From NCBI GenBank assembly GCA_003388505.1, contig QQVO01000027.1, forward strand, positions 1 to 35,363: a DNA stretch of 35,363 bases, read 5' to 3'. Origin of the DNA: Planctomycetota bacterium (GTDB lineage: Bacteria > Planctomycetota > Planctomycetia > Planctomycetales > Planctomycetaceae). Of this stretch, positions 17,478 to 25,647 are shown in pieces. The first letter of the stretch is position 1. Every line of letters begins with the position of its first letter. The notes under the pieces were generated by a model, which saw nothing but the letters and a program-made list of their open reading frames with translations, was not told the DNA's origin and ran no database searches. The translations under genes were made by a program, and so were the position numbers.

Positions 17478-18404
17478 TCAGTGTTCGTGGAGCGACATTC
17501 CGATAAAGATCGTCGCCAGGAAGGCGAAGACGTAGGCCTGAATAAAGGCGACGAGCAATTCGAGCAGGCCGACGCCGACCTGGCCGGCGATACTGCCGGG
17601 AGCGACAATCCACCAGACGCCGAGATGGGCGGTCATGGCAAGGAAGCCGAGCAATACGCCGAGCACGGTATGGCCGCCCATGATGTTGGCAAAAAGTCGC
17701 ACGCAGAGGACGGCATGCTTGATAAAGAAGCCGAGCACTTCGATGGCGAAGAGCATACCGACGAGGATCGGTTTGAGCAGTCCCGGGGCGTCGATTGACG
17801 GGACAAGGGCCGGCCAGAAACCGACGAACCCGTGAACCTGGGCGCCGTAAATGTAGGTGGCGGCCAAGGCCGTGAGTGCGAGAGCTGCGGTGACGTTCAG
17901 GTCGCCGGTGACGGACCCCATCCAGGGGACGGCTCCGAGCAGGTTTGCGATGAGGATATAGAAGAAGCAGGACCAGACGAACGGCAGGTATTTGTCAGCC
18001 GGGTGGCCTCCGTGCACATTGTGGGAGGAGCGTCCCTCGGCCTCGATGTGCTCGGCTTCTTTGAAGGGGTGCTGATGCTCGCCGTGCGGGAGCGGGTTGT
18101 GTTCTTCGTGCGTGTGATCGTGATGGTGGGGATCGCCGATGATGGGGCGAACGACTTCGTCGCGGATATAGAGGGCGAGCATTTCCCAGAAGTTCCACCA
18201 CCACCCGGAGGCGGTCTTGCCGCCGGCGATTCTCTGGGAGAGGCCCCGGAAGATGAACAGGGTGATGAGGAACACGACGAGTTGCAGCACCATGAATTTG
18301 GTGATCTGCATTCCAAAGAGGTTCGGCAGCGGCAGTTCGATTCCGAACGGCAGCTCGAAGTAGGCGAAGTCGTAGACGTGGTGAAAAGTGCCGCTGGCCA
18401 GCAT
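17478..18404 (-). CDS. atpB: ATP synthase F0 subunit a with His-rich insert
   Basis: A 308-aa proton-channel subunit. The membrane segments are clear, and the essential arginine is Arg236 in VLCVRLFANIMGGHTVLG. The C-terminal helix LLELLVAFIQAYVFAFLATIFIGMSLHEH is typical. Residues about 93-134, between the first and second helix, are an insert with 13 histidines (for example HHHDHTHEEHNPLPHGEHQH), which ordinary AtpB proteins lack. The insert makes this subunit longer than the usual 240-270 aa. It precedes the hairpin array and atpE, and follows atpI by 51 bp. Confidence 0.95.
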   Translation of the reverse strand: MLASGTFHHVYDFAYFELPFGIELPLPNLFGMQITKFMVLQLVVFLITLFIFRGLSQRIAGGKTASGWWWNFWEMLALYIRDEVVRPIIGDPHHHDHTHEEHNPLPHGEHQHPFKEAEHIEAEGRSSHNVHGGHPADKYLPFVWSCFFYILIANLLGAVPWMGSVTGDLNVTAALALTALAATYIYGAQVHGFVGFWPALVPSIDAPGLLKPILVGMLFAIEVLGFFIKHAVLCVRLFANIMGGHTVLGVLLGFLAMTAHLGVWWIVAPGSIAGQVGVGLLELLVAFIQAYVFAFLATIFIGMSLHEH

Positions 18405-18455
18405 TGCTCAGTACGCCGTCGTGGCGGTGGCGGTTATTGGATTACGGTTTTTGGA

Positions 18456-18872
18456 TTACAAGTGCTGTTGAAGCGTGGCGGCCCGGGGAGGCGGCACGAA
18501 GGAATCGTTTGCGGCGAGGAGCATGCGCGTCTCCGCGAACAATGAAACGAAATAGGCGGCGCTGAGCCACCACAGGAAGCCGGACTCGCGGATGGCGGGA
18601 AACAGGATGCAGACCGCCAGGGCCGAGGCGAGGACGAGCGAGATGCGAAGGCTCATGGCGAGGAGCAGGCCGAAGACCGCCTGTTTCTGCCGTGAGGTGC
18701 GCCAGAGCACTGCGATCGCCGAGAGTCCCGCTGCCAGACAGGCGCCGACTGCTGACAAAGCGGAAATTACACCGGCCGTCCGATACAGCGCATACGCCGG
18801 CAGCAGGAGGACCAACAGAGTTGCTCCCAGTGTTGCGGCCAGCCAGGCGCTTTGTCGGAGGGGTGAATCCAA
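18456..18872 (-). CDS. atpI: ATP synthase subunit I-like membrane protein
   Basis: A 138-aa protein with four hydrophobic helices (about residues 8-28, 34-56, 67-87, 95-114). It starts with TTG at 18872, because no ATG exists near the N-terminus and the frame upstream has no start; the previous gene's TAG is 4 bp away. Small four-helix proteins at this position in atp operons are ATP synthase subunit I, which helps c-ring assembly. Sequence alone gives little more than helix pattern; position is the main evidence. Confidence 0.65.
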   Translation of the reverse strand: MDSPLRQSAWLAATLGATLLVLLLPAYALYRTAGVISALSAVGACLAAGLSAIAVLWRTSRQKQAVFGLLLAMSLRISLVLASALAVCILFPAIRESGFLWWLSAAYFVSLFAETRMLLAANDSFVPPPRAATLQQHL

Positions 18873-18876
18873 TGTA

Positions 18877-19143
18877 CTACTTTCGGGAACCTGGCCGTTG
18901 TTTGTCGTCCGAGGCGGCTTCGCGGGAGATCACTTTGATCAGGTAAGCGAAGTGATATCCCGCTGACACCAAACCGAGTCCCATTCCGGCGATGGTCAGC
19001 CAGGGGGTTGTTCCCCACTGCCGGTCGGCCCACAAGCCTGCCAGAGCGGGCACGACCATCTCCATTGACAGGGAGGTAATTCTCGCCGCCCACATCATCC
19101 CGACGGCGATCGAGGAACGCCGGTCGGGGCGGAGAGGAGGCAC
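18877..19143 (-). CDS. atpZ: AtpZ/AtpI-family protein
   Basis: An 88-aa protein with two membrane helices (about residues 25-42 and 48-70). The segment VVPALAGLWADRQWGTTPWLTIAGMGLGLVSAGYHF is the family signature (GLWLDR..GT.P.f...G..lG...g). AtpZ proteins accompany F1Fo operons and are linked to magnesium/calcium transport or assembly. The GTG at 19143 has GAGGA about 9 bp upstream; ATG 19098 is an alternative. It is the first gene of the atp cluster. Confidence 0.8.
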   Translation of the reverse strand: MPPLRPDRRSSIAVGMMWAARITSLSMEMVVPALAGLWADRQWGTTPWLTIAGMGLGLVSAGYHFAYLIKVISREAASDDKQRPGSRK

Positions 19144-19464
19144 GACGTCCGATCCTCAATGACAGCCTGTTGCCCACTCAAAAACGGCGAAAGTGACAGC
19201 GAGCGAACAGATTCGATCGATCGGCGCCGCCGGGAGGGCCGTGGAAGTCGCGGCCAGTGTAGTGCTGCTTCGGAGGGGTGTCAAAGCTGGCAAATTCTGG
19301 TGGCGGCGGTTTTCTCAAAACTGGCGATCGGGCTTCCCGGCTGGTGGAAGTGTGAGTGGTCGGCAATGGGGGCGGCGAGTGGCGCCGGCAACATCGGGTG
19401 AAGTCTGGATGGATCCTGGTTGGCGAGTCGTGATCGCTTCGGATTGCAGACGGGGCTGTGCAAT
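19144..19464. other. Divergent intergenic region upstream of the atp cluster
   Basis: About 320 bp between atpZ (minus) and the promoter of Uma2 copy 2 (plus). I see no convincing gene. The atp promoter should lie here on the minus strand, but no clear -35/-10 pair is visible by eye. Confidence 0.5.
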
Positions 19465-19493
19465 TTGACGTTGTCAGGCCTCTTCAGGATACT
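19465..19493 (+). promoter_or_regulatory. Sigma70-like promoter of Uma2 copy 2
   Basis: TTGACG (19465-19470) and GATACT (19488-19493) are separated by exactly 17 bp. Transcription would start near 19500, leaving a very short leader if ATG 19508 is used, or about 47 nt if ATG 19547 is used. Confidence 0.5.
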
Positions 19494-19507
19494 GAAGATA
19501 TGACAAG

Positions 19508-20146
19508 ATGAACGACGAACCGCATGCGTTCTCGATTCGAAGACCGATGGCAACCGCTTCCCTGATCGATGAGACACCCGGCATTCCGCCGTTTCCGGTG
19601 CGTCGGTTCAGCGTGAGGGAGTATCGGCAACTCTGCGAGTCGGGCCTGCTGAGTGAGAACGACCGGGTGGAGTTGCTTGAGGGATGGATCGTTCCCAAGA
19701 TGACGCATAACCCTCCGCACGACGTCTGTGTTCAGCTTGTGCACGAAGCCGTGTCAGCGCTCCTGCCGGAGGGATGGACGATCCGCGTTCAATCATCGAT
19801 CAGCACGCATGACAGCGAGCCTGAGCCGGACCTGGCGGTCGTGAAGGGTCCGGTCCGCCGATATACGGATCACCATCCAACGGGTGATGAGATCGCGATG
19901 CTGGTCGAGGCGGCCGATACGTCGCTCACCCGGGACGAGCACAAGGCGGGGATGTACGCTCGGGCGGCTGTCCCGGTGTATTGGATCGTCAATCTGGTGG
20001 AGAACCGGATTGAGGTATTGTCCGCTCCATCTCCGGAGACGTCGGAGTACGGCAGCCGCACGTCGTACACGGCGGATTCAGCCGTTCCAGTCGAAGTCGG
20101 CGGGGCGTTTCTCGGCGAGATACCTGTTGCCGACCTCTTGCCGTGA
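19508..20146 (+). CDS. Uma2-family (DUF820) protein, copy 2
   Basis: A 212-aa member of the Uma2/DUF820 endonuclease-fold family. Motifs: FSVREYRQLCESG, ENDRVELLEGWIVPK (residues 50-64), EPEPDLAVVKG (104-114, with the metal-ligand-type Asp108 kept), MLVEAADTSLTRDEHKAGMYARAAVPVYWIVNL. It is close to copy 1 at 8979 in the ELLEGWIVPK-x-T-x-NPPH region, but unlike copy 1 keeps the aspartate. The ATG at 19508 has no Shine-Dalgarno site; ATG 19547 (MATASLID) is an alternative. Confidence 0.87.
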   Translation: MNDEPHAFSIRRPMATASLIDETPGIPPFPVRRFSVREYRQLCESGLLSENDRVELLEGWIVPKMTHNPPHDVCVQLVHEAVSALLPEGWTIRVQSSISTHDSEPEPDLAVVKGPVRRYTDHHPTGDEIAMLVEAADTSLTRDEHKAGMYARAAVPVYWIVNLVENRIEVLSAPSPETSEYGSRTSYTADSAVPVEVGGAFLGEIPVADLLP

Positions 20147-20337
20147 CGGCGGCGCGAGCGTCGTTGGGATCGAGTGAGGTCTTGGAAGAGGCCCGGCTGG
20201 TGTCTGGCTGGGAACCTCGAAGTTGCGTGTGCGACTGTGGAAGAGCGTGATTCGACGCGCTCACCGTTGCCTGAGAAGAGAGCGCGCGATACAAGGGCGG
20301 GCGCTTACGAGACGGCAAACTTCAAGGAGAGTGCGCA

Positions 20338-21330
20338 ATGGCGGAACCGATTCGAGTGGCGGTGACGGGGGCGGCGGGGAATATCGGGTATGCGCTGGCG
20401 TTCCGGCTGGCGAGCGGGGAGGTGTTCGGGCCGGAGCAGCCGGTGATTCTGCACCTGATCGAGATTCCGCCGGTGGTCAAGTCGCTGGACGGGGTGCAGA
20501 TGGAACTGGACGACTGTGCGTTCTCGACGCTGGCCGGCGTGGGCAAGTTCGACAGCGATCACCTGGAAGACGCCTTCGCCGGGTGCAACTGGGTGCTGCT
20601 GGTGGGCAGTATTCCGCGAGGCAAGGGGATGGAGCGGGGCGATCTGATTCGCGTGAACGGTCCGATTTTCACCGGGGCGGGGAAGGCGATTCAGGCGGCG
20701 GCGGCCAAAGACGTGCGGACGCTCGTGGTGGGCAACCCGTGCAACACGAACTGCCTGATCGCGATGCACAACGCGCCCGACATTCCGCGCGACCGCTGGT
20801 TCGCGATGACGATGCTCGATCAGAACCGGGCCAGCACGCAGCTTGCGCAAAAGTCGGGCCAGCCGGTTTCCGCAGTGAAAAGCATGGCGATCTGGGGGAA
20901 CCACTCGGCGACGCAGTTCCCGGATTTCTATCACGCGACAATCGGCGGGAAGCCCGCCCCGGAGGTGATCGGCGACGAGGGCTGGCTGCAGGGTGACTTC
21001 ATCACGACTGTGCAGAAGCGGGGCGCGGCGGTGATCGAGGCGCGCGGCGCTTCGAGCGCTGCGTCGGCCGCGAATGCGGTGATCGACAGCGTGAAGGCGA
21101 TCTCTTCGCCGACGGACGCGGGAGACTGCTTCAGCGCCGCGGTCTGCAGCGATGGCAGCTACGGCGTCGATGAGGGGCTGATCTTCGGTTATCCGCTGAC
21201 GAGCGACGGCTCGAACTGGCAGATCGTGCAAGGCATCGAGCACAACGAGTTCGCGCAGCAGAAGGTGAACGCGACACTGGATGAACTGCGCGAGGAGCGG
21301 GATACGGTGAAGGATCTGCTGCCGGGGTAG
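20338..21330 (+). CDS. mdh: Malate dehydrogenase
   Basis: A 330-aa NAD-dependent TCA-cycle enzyme of the MDH type found in Thermus and many Gram-negatives. NAD-binding GAAGNIG is at residues 11-17. Substrate arginines lie in [13 protein letters not shown] (Arg94, Arg100), catalytic Asp161 and Arg164 in LDQNRA, and proton-accepting His189 in [11 protein letters not shown]. The coenzyme-adenine region LIEIPP fits NAD use. AAGGAGA 8 bp before the ATG gives a strong start. Its TAG stop is the first three bases of a repeat-like sequence (TAGCGCCCTGTCAGG), suggesting that a repeat insertion may have set the current C-terminus. Confidence 0.95.
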   Translation: MAEPIRVAVTGAAGNIGYALAFRLASGEVFGPEQPVILHLIEIPPVVKSLDGVQMELDDCAFSTLAGVGKFDSDHLEDAFAGCNWVLLVGSIPRGKGMERGDLIRVNGPIFTGAGKAIQAAAAKDVRTLVVGNPCNTNCLIAMHNAPDIPRDRWFAMTMLDQNRASTQLAQKSGQPVSAVKSMAIWGNHSATQFPDFYHATIGGKPAPEVIGDEGWLQGDFITTVQKRGAAVIEARGASSAASAANAVIDSVKAISSPTDAGDCFSAAVCSDGSYGVDEGLIFGYPLTSDGSNWQIVQGIEHNEFAQQKVNATLDELREERDTVKDLLPG

Positions 21331-21362
21331 CGCCCTGTCAGGTGTCGGGCATTTCGTGAAAA

Positions 21363-21493
21363 GCGCTCCCTTGCGGATCGCGGCTAGAGCAAATTGCTCG
21401 ACCATGTGTCCGCGTCGAGCGGTGTTGGGACTGTCGAGGACGACAATCCGCGAGACAGATCGCCAACACTGATTTGCAAAGCGCTATAAACGG
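21363..21493 (+). repeat. Dispersed repeat, interrupted copy
   Basis: The left half GCGCTCCCTTGCGGA..CGCGGC (21363-21384) and right half AACGG (21489-21493) are separated by a 104-bp element. Beyond the right half TTGTGTGTGCGGGG matches the flank of the empty copy at 5219. Confidence 0.75.
21385..21488. mobile_element. 104-bp MITE-like element, copy 1
   Basis: It begins TAGAGCAAATTGCTC and ends TTTGCAAAGCGCTATA. It is identical in length to the copy at 25401-25504 and differs from it at 3 positions. TA occurs at both ends, and it splits a dispersed repeat at TA. No open reading frame of note. Confidence 0.7.
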
Positions 21494-21547
21494 TTGTGTG
21501 TGCGGGGTGCGGATCAGGAGCTCGATGGGTTGCGGCGAATCGCGGTT

Positions 21548-21934
21548 TCACACCATCGGTTCGGCGCGCTGGACGAGTTGGAGGCAGACGTTCCAGGGGT
21601 CGCGGACGAAGGCCATGGTGTCGCCCGCGGGTGTGTGATCGATCTGGCCGTCGAGTGTTCCACCGGCTGCGGTCAGCCGGGCGACGTCTTGTTCGACGTC
21701 TTTTGAGACGAGCGCCAGGTGGAGGGTGGCCGGGTGCGCGTCCCCGTAGTCGGGCACTGCGGCATCGGTGCGGTGGTAGATCTCGATCATCACGGCCCCG
21801 GTCTCATCGGCGAGGAAGTGGGCGTAGGGCGGGTCGACGATCCGCCGCTTGACGGTGAAGCCGAGGTTCTCGACGTACCAGCGGGCCATTGCGAGCGGGT
21901 CGGGGACGTTGAACGCGACGTGTTCGATTTTCAT
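21548..21934 (-). CDS. VOC-superfamily (glyoxalase-fold) protein
   Basis: A 128-aa protein starting MKIEHVAFNVPDPLAMARWYVENLGF. The frame is open to 22108, but the upstream 58 residues show no domain, and family members start at this ATG. Two beta-alpha-beta-beta-beta modules are seen, the second beginning ATLHLALVSKDVEQDVARLTAAG. Likely metal ligands are His5, Glu51 (MIEIYH) and His72; the fourth position, usually Glu, is Gln119 (CLQLVQ). It may be an isomerase/dioxygenase-type enzyme or a resistance-like binding protein; substrate unknown. Confidence 0.8.
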   Translation of the reverse strand: MKIEHVAFNVPDPLAMARWYVENLGFTVKRRIVDPPYAHFLADETGAVMIEIYHRTDAAVPDYGDAHPATLHLALVSKDVEQDVARLTAAGGTLDGQIDHTPAGDTMAFVRDPWNVCLQLVQRAEPMV

Positions 21935-22072
21935 CGGCGGTTGTGCCTCGGGAGGAATCTGGAACGTGACAGCGTATGATAGGAATCGCTGTGAGGCGAC
22001 TGACAGTTGGGCGGAATCGGTTGCAGTTGTCTGGGCGGATTTCGATTGTGTCGGACCGATGCCATTCATGAA

Positions 22073-22120
22073 GTAGGACAGGATTTCATCCTGTCCGGAC
22101 AGGTTCAAAACCTGTCCTAC
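22073..22120. repeat. Double-hairpin palindrome
   Basis: Two adjacent hairpins, GGACAGGA/TCCTGTCC (22076-22096) and GGACAGGTT/AACCTGTCC (22097-22117), with outer arms GTAGGACAGG and CCTGTCCTAC pairing over the whole 48 bp. It lies between divergent genes. It resembles dispersed palindromes (REP-like) and might also act as a bidirectional terminator. Confidence 0.7.
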
Positions 22121-22166
22121 GACGACGAAACGCGACTGCCGCGCAAGACGCTCTGAATTCCCAGCT

Positions 22167-22526
22167 ATGGCGAAGTGTGACGAAGGTTATCTCTGCGAGG
22201 TCTGCGGCGAGCCGGTTGAGTCGATTACCGGGAGCGACCTCTATCTGCGTTATGTGATCGGCGAGATCGATTCGCGTGCGCTGCTTGCTTCTCCGGAGAG
22301 GCACCTTGGCTGTAATCCGACGCTGGCGCAGTTCATCAGCGACGACGCGTTCCCGGAGGTGGTCGCGTCTGGACCGTTCGCGAAGGAGCATCTGGACGAG
22401 GAGGACGTCGCGCGCCGAACCGATCTTGTGACGCGCGGCTGGCGACGGCTTAAGGAAGTGCGGCGGCTGAAGCTGCCGATCAGCGAGTATCCGCTGCCGG
22501 AGGTGCGAGGCGGATCGAGTGAGTGA
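22167..22526 (+). CDS. Conserved small protein with N-terminal Cys motif
   Basis: A 119-aa protein with Cys4, Cys10 and Cys13 (MAKCDEGYLCEVCGEPVE), suggesting a metal site. LYLRYVIGEID, 'PERHLGCNPTLAQFI' (another Cys) and a basic helix (RGWRRLKEVRRLKLPISEYPLPEV) follow. I recognise this pattern as a planctomycete-type conserved hypothetical protein without assigned function. The ATG at 22167 has little ribosome-binding complementarity. It stands upstream of the ceramidase-like gene with a 146-bp gap. Confidence 0.7.
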   Translation: MAKCDEGYLCEVCGEPVESITGSDLYLRYVIGEIDSRALLASPERHLGCNPTLAQFISDDAFPEVVASGPFAKEHLDEEDVARRTDLVTRGWRRLKEVRRLKLPISEYPLPEVRGGSSE

Positions 22527-22672
22527 CTTGATCGCGGACGCGGGAGACGGGGAGACTGTGCGGGGGGGGGATGCGGATTGTGTTATCGGGAAGCATCCGC
22601 GGGCTGACGCCGCGCGGCTCGCCGGGTTGTGGTTGGGCTCAGACGAGTGAAGGTGAGACGTTGAAGCGCGTG

Positions 22673-24112
22673 ATGGAGTTTCCACAGAGTCTGGTCCGTG
22701 CAGGGGTGGCGCGGCGGGACATTACGCCTCCGGTGGGGATTTACCACCGCATGTGGGGGGCGGCAACGCACGATCAGTCGACCGGTGTTCACCGGCCGCT
22801 GACGGCGACGGCGCTCGCGGTTGCGCCTCGCGAAGAGGACGGCGCTGCCTGCACGCCGATCGTGATGCTCTCGGTGGATCATTGCCTGCTGTGGAATACG
22901 GAAATGCGGGCGTTGCTGAATGCGGCCTCGACCAGTGGGGCGGCCGATCAGGACAATGTGATTCTGTTCTTTACGCACACTCACGCGGCGGGATTGATGG
23001 GGTTGGAACGGCGGGAGCTTCCGGGGGGGGATCTGATTCCGGATTACCTGACACGTCTGGGGACCACGATTGCGGCGCTCGTGGCTGAGTCGGTCGACAG
23101 CCTGCAGCCGGCGGTGATGCAGTATGCGGCGGGACGGTGCGATCTGGCGGCGAACAGGGATTTCTTTGATGAGGAGACCGATCAATATGTGTGCGGGCTC
23201 AACCCGGAGGGGCCGTCGGACGATACGGTGCTTGTGGTCCGGATTTCGGCGGGTGAACAGGGGACGCTGGCCACACTGGTGAATTATGCCTGTCATCCGA
23301 CGACGCTCGCCTGGGACAATACGCTGATCAGTCCGGACTACGTGGGCGCGCTGCGCGAAGTGGTGGAGTCGTCGGAGGGTGCGCCGTGTTTCTTCATGCA
23401 GGGAGCTTCGGGGGACATCGGGCCGCGTGAGGGTTACGTGGGCGATACGGCTGTGGCGGATCGAAACGGCCGGCAGTTGGGTTATGCAGCGCTGGCTGCC
23501 TTGGAAGGACTGCCGCCGCCGGAGACGCGCTACCGGTATGCAGGGCCGGTGATCTCGGGGGCGACGATCGGCACGTGGGAGTATGAACCGATCGGTGCTG
23601 AACAGCGGCAGCGGGCTGCGGCCTGGATCGCTCATCGGTCCATTGTTCCGCTTCGGTATCGCGACGACCTGGGAGACGCGGACGCGTTGCAGGCGGATCG
23701 GACGCGTTGGGAGAAGCAAGAGATTGAGGCAGTTTCGGCCGGGGAAGGCGAGCGGGCGCGCGAAGCCCGCGCGATGCTGGAACGGATCACCCGCAAGCTG
23801 ACGCGGATCGGCAGTCTGCCGACGGGTGATTCCTATCCGTATCCGCTCAGGGCCTGGCGGATGGGGGAGGCGGTGTGGTTGGCGTATGACGGCGAACACT
23901 ACAACGTGTTGCAGCGTGCGCTGCGGGAGCGGTTTCCCGGGACGCCGATCGTGCTGGGGACGCTGGCGAACGGATCGCACGTCTGGTATCTGCCGGACGC
24001 CGAGTCGTACGGGAAGGGGTTGTATCAGGAGAGTGCCTCGGTGCTGGCGAAGGGGTCGCTGGAGACGTTGATTGAGGCGTCGAGTGCGTCGATTGAGGAG
24101 TTGGTGGGATAG
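22673..24112 (+). CDS. Neutral/alkaline ceramidase-like hydrolase domain protein
   Basis: A 479-aa protein. The frame extends upstream to 22571, but ATG 22673 (MEFPQSLVRAGVARRDITPPVG) fits the usual family start. TTG 22661 is an alternative. It shows the neutral-ceramidase N-terminal pattern: AGVARRDITPPVG (10-22), VMLSVDHCLLW, FFTHTHAAG (metal-binding type, 99-107), NYACHPTT (204-211), and FFMQGASGDIGP. There is no signal peptide at this start, so it is probably cytoplasmic. The true substrate is unknown; many bacterial members of this family are annotated only as hypothetical. Confidence 0.7.
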   Translation: MEFPQSLVRAGVARRDITPPVGIYHRMWGAATHDQSTGVHRPLTATALAVAPREEDGAACTPIVMLSVDHCLLWNTEMRALLNAASTSGAADQDNVILFFTHTHAAGLMGLERRELPGGDLIPDYLTRLGTTIAALVAESVDSLQPAVMQYAAGRCDLAANRDFFDEETDQYVCGLNPEGPSDDTVLVVRISAGEQGTLATLVNYACHPTTLAWDNTLISPDYVGALREVVESSEGAPCFFMQGASGDIGPREGYVGDTAVADRNGRQLGYAALAALEGLPPPETRYRYAGPVISGATIGTWEYEPIGAEQRQRAAAWIAHRSIVPLRYRDDLGDADALQADRTRWEKQEIEAVSAGEGERAREARAMLERITRKLTRIGSLPTGDSYPYPLRAWRMGEAVWLAYDGEHYNVLQRALRERFPGTPIVLGTLANGSHVWYLPDAESYGKGLYQESASVLAKGSLETLIEASSASIEELVG

Positions 24113-24117
24113 CGAAA

Positions 24118-24141
24118 GCCCACGGGTTGCAACCCGTGGGC
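24118..24141. terminator. Perfect 24-bp palindrome after the ceramidase-like gene
   Basis: GCCCACGGGTTG (24118-24129) is followed immediately by its reverse complement. It starts 6 bp after the gene stop and may act as a bidirectional terminator. The stem GCCCACGGG also appears in hairpins at 9728 and 33959, so it is a repeat family. Confidence 0.5.
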
Positions 24142-24187
24142 GTTGTGCTGTGGGCGTTGTGGGGTGCGCTTTGGGCTTTGTTGAGAG

Positions 24188-25372
24188 ATGGCGATGAAGA
24201 TTACGGCGGTTGAAACGCACGTTTGTCACGCGCGGATGCGGAACTGGGTGTTCGTGAAGGTCGTCACCGATCAGCCGGGGCTGTATGGGTGGGGCGAGGC
24301 GACGCTCGAATGGCATACGCGGAGCGTCGTCGCCGCCGTGGAGGACATTGCGCCGCTGATTGTCGGCGAGGATCCGCGGCGAATCGAGCATCTGTGGCAG
24401 ATGATGTTCCGGCAGCACTTCTGGCACGGGCACGGCGTGGTGCGGTCGACGGCGATCTCGGGAATCGACATTGCGTTGTGGGATCTTGCGGGAAAAACGG
24501 CGGGGATGCCGTGTTCGCAGTTCTGGGGCGGTCCGGTGCGTGATGCGATCCGCACGTATTGCCACCTCGGCGGGGGGAAGATGGAGGATTTTTACGAGAC
24601 GGCGGACGATGATGCGAAACGATTCGGGGAGTTAGCCAAGGCGGCCGTCGCTGACGGTTTCACGGCGTTCAAGAGCATGGCGGTGCCGCCCACAATGCCG
24701 ATTGAGGGGCTGACACCGGTCCGCCGGGCCGAGGCGGCGGTGGCCGCGATGCGTGACGCGGTGGGGGACGAGATCGACATCATGGTCGACTGTCACGCCC
24801 GGCCGTCTCCGGCGATGGGGCTGAAGTTCGGCAAGGCGCTCGATCGCTACGGCCTCTATTTTTTCGAAGAGCCGTGCTGGCCGGAGTCGGTCGACGGTCT
24901 GGCGATGATCAACGCGGCGCTCACGACGCCGGTTGCGACGGGCGAACGCGTGACGCGACTGGAGGAGTTCCGCGACCTGTTTGCCGCCCGCGCCTGCGAA
25001 GTCTGCCAGCTCGACATCACGCACTGCGGCGGACTGACCAACGCCCGGCGCATCGCCGCGCTGGCGGACGCCCACCGCATCGCGCTGGCTCCGCACAACC
25101 CGCAGGGGCCGGTGAGCACGGCGGCGTCGCTCGAGTTCGGCTTCTCGCAGCCGGGCTACATCATCTGCGAGACGGTGCACGCCGACGTTCCGTGGCGAGA
25201 CGACGTGGTGAGCGAGAGTTACACGGTCGAACGCGAGGGAAGGCTTGTCCGCCCCAACACGCAGCCGGGGCTGGGCATTGAGATCAATGAAGCGGAGGTT
25301 GCGAAACACCCGTTTGAACAGGAACTGCCGCAGCGGGTGTTTTACCGGGATGGGGCGGCAGGGGATTGGTAG
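24188..25372 (+). CDS. Enolase-superfamily sugar-acid dehydratase, D-galactonate dehydratase-like
   Basis: A 394-aa enzyme of the mandelate racemase/muconate-lactonizing family, closest by eye to D-galactonate dehydratase. Visible features: N-terminal cap [23 protein letters not shown], Lys-site region TAFKSM, metal ligands Asp201 and His203 (VDCHARPS), Glu227 (FFEEP), Glu253 (ATGERV), and base His303 (LAPHNPQGP). Length fits. Substrate assignment is not certain; related enzymes act on mannonate, gluconate or other acids. The ATG at 24188 or the one two codons later can be used. It lies 70 bp downstream of the ceramidase-like gene. Confidence 0.85.
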   Translation: MAMKITAVETHVCHARMRNWVFVKVVTDQPGLYGWGEATLEWHTRSVVAAVEDIAPLIVGEDPRRIEHLWQMMFRQHFWHGHGVVRSTAISGIDIALWDLAGKTAGMPCSQFWGGPVRDAIRTYCHLGGGKMEDFYETADDDAKRFGELAKAAVADGFTAFKSMAVPPTMPIEGLTPVRRAEAAVAAMRDAVGDEIDIMVDCHARPSPAMGLKFGKALDRYGLYFFEEPCWPESVDGLAMINAALTTPVATGERVTRLEEFRDLFAARACEVCQLDITHCGGLTNARRIAALADAHRIALAPHNPQGPVSTAASLEFGFSQPGYIICETVHADVPWRDDVVSESYTVEREGRLVRPNTQPGLGIEINEAEVAKHPFEQELPQRVFYRDGAAGDW

Positions 25373-25400
25373 GGGTGGCGGATGGCTTGTGGCGGTTGGC

Positions 25401-25504
25401 TAGAGCAAATTGCTCTACCATGTGTCCGCGTCGAGCGGTGTTTGGACTGTCGAGGACGAGAATCCGCGAGACAGATCGCCAACACTGATTTGCAAAGCGC
25501 TATA
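25401..25504. mobile_element. 104-bp MITE-like element, copy 2
   Basis: Differs from the copy at 21385-21488 at 3 of 104 positions. It starts with a perfect 17-bp palindrome (TAGAGCAAATTGCTCTA) and ends GCAAAGCGCTATA. Here it follows GTTGGC and is followed by GTGATT, so it is not inside the 29-bp repeat. Confidence 0.7.
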
Positions 25505-25647
25505 GTGATTGATTTGCGGGGTGATCTTGAAGGGGGCGGGAGGGGTTTGGCATGCTGGGGGTGGTGGAGCGCCGAGTTGAGACGGTGACGACTGAAACGG
25601 AGTCGAAAAAAAATTGCGAAGGGGATGGCGGTTTCGCACGGTGATGA

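Noticed and set aside
17296-17613. N-terminal extension of atpE through the hairpin array
   Set aside because: The frame is open, but it reads through tandem repeats (NAAFECR-type residues), while GTG 17295 has a good ribosome-binding site and a signal peptide.
22583-24565. 660-codon minus-strand open frame
   Set aside because: Antisense of the ceramidase-like and dehydratase genes with typical Arg/His-rich shadow composition.
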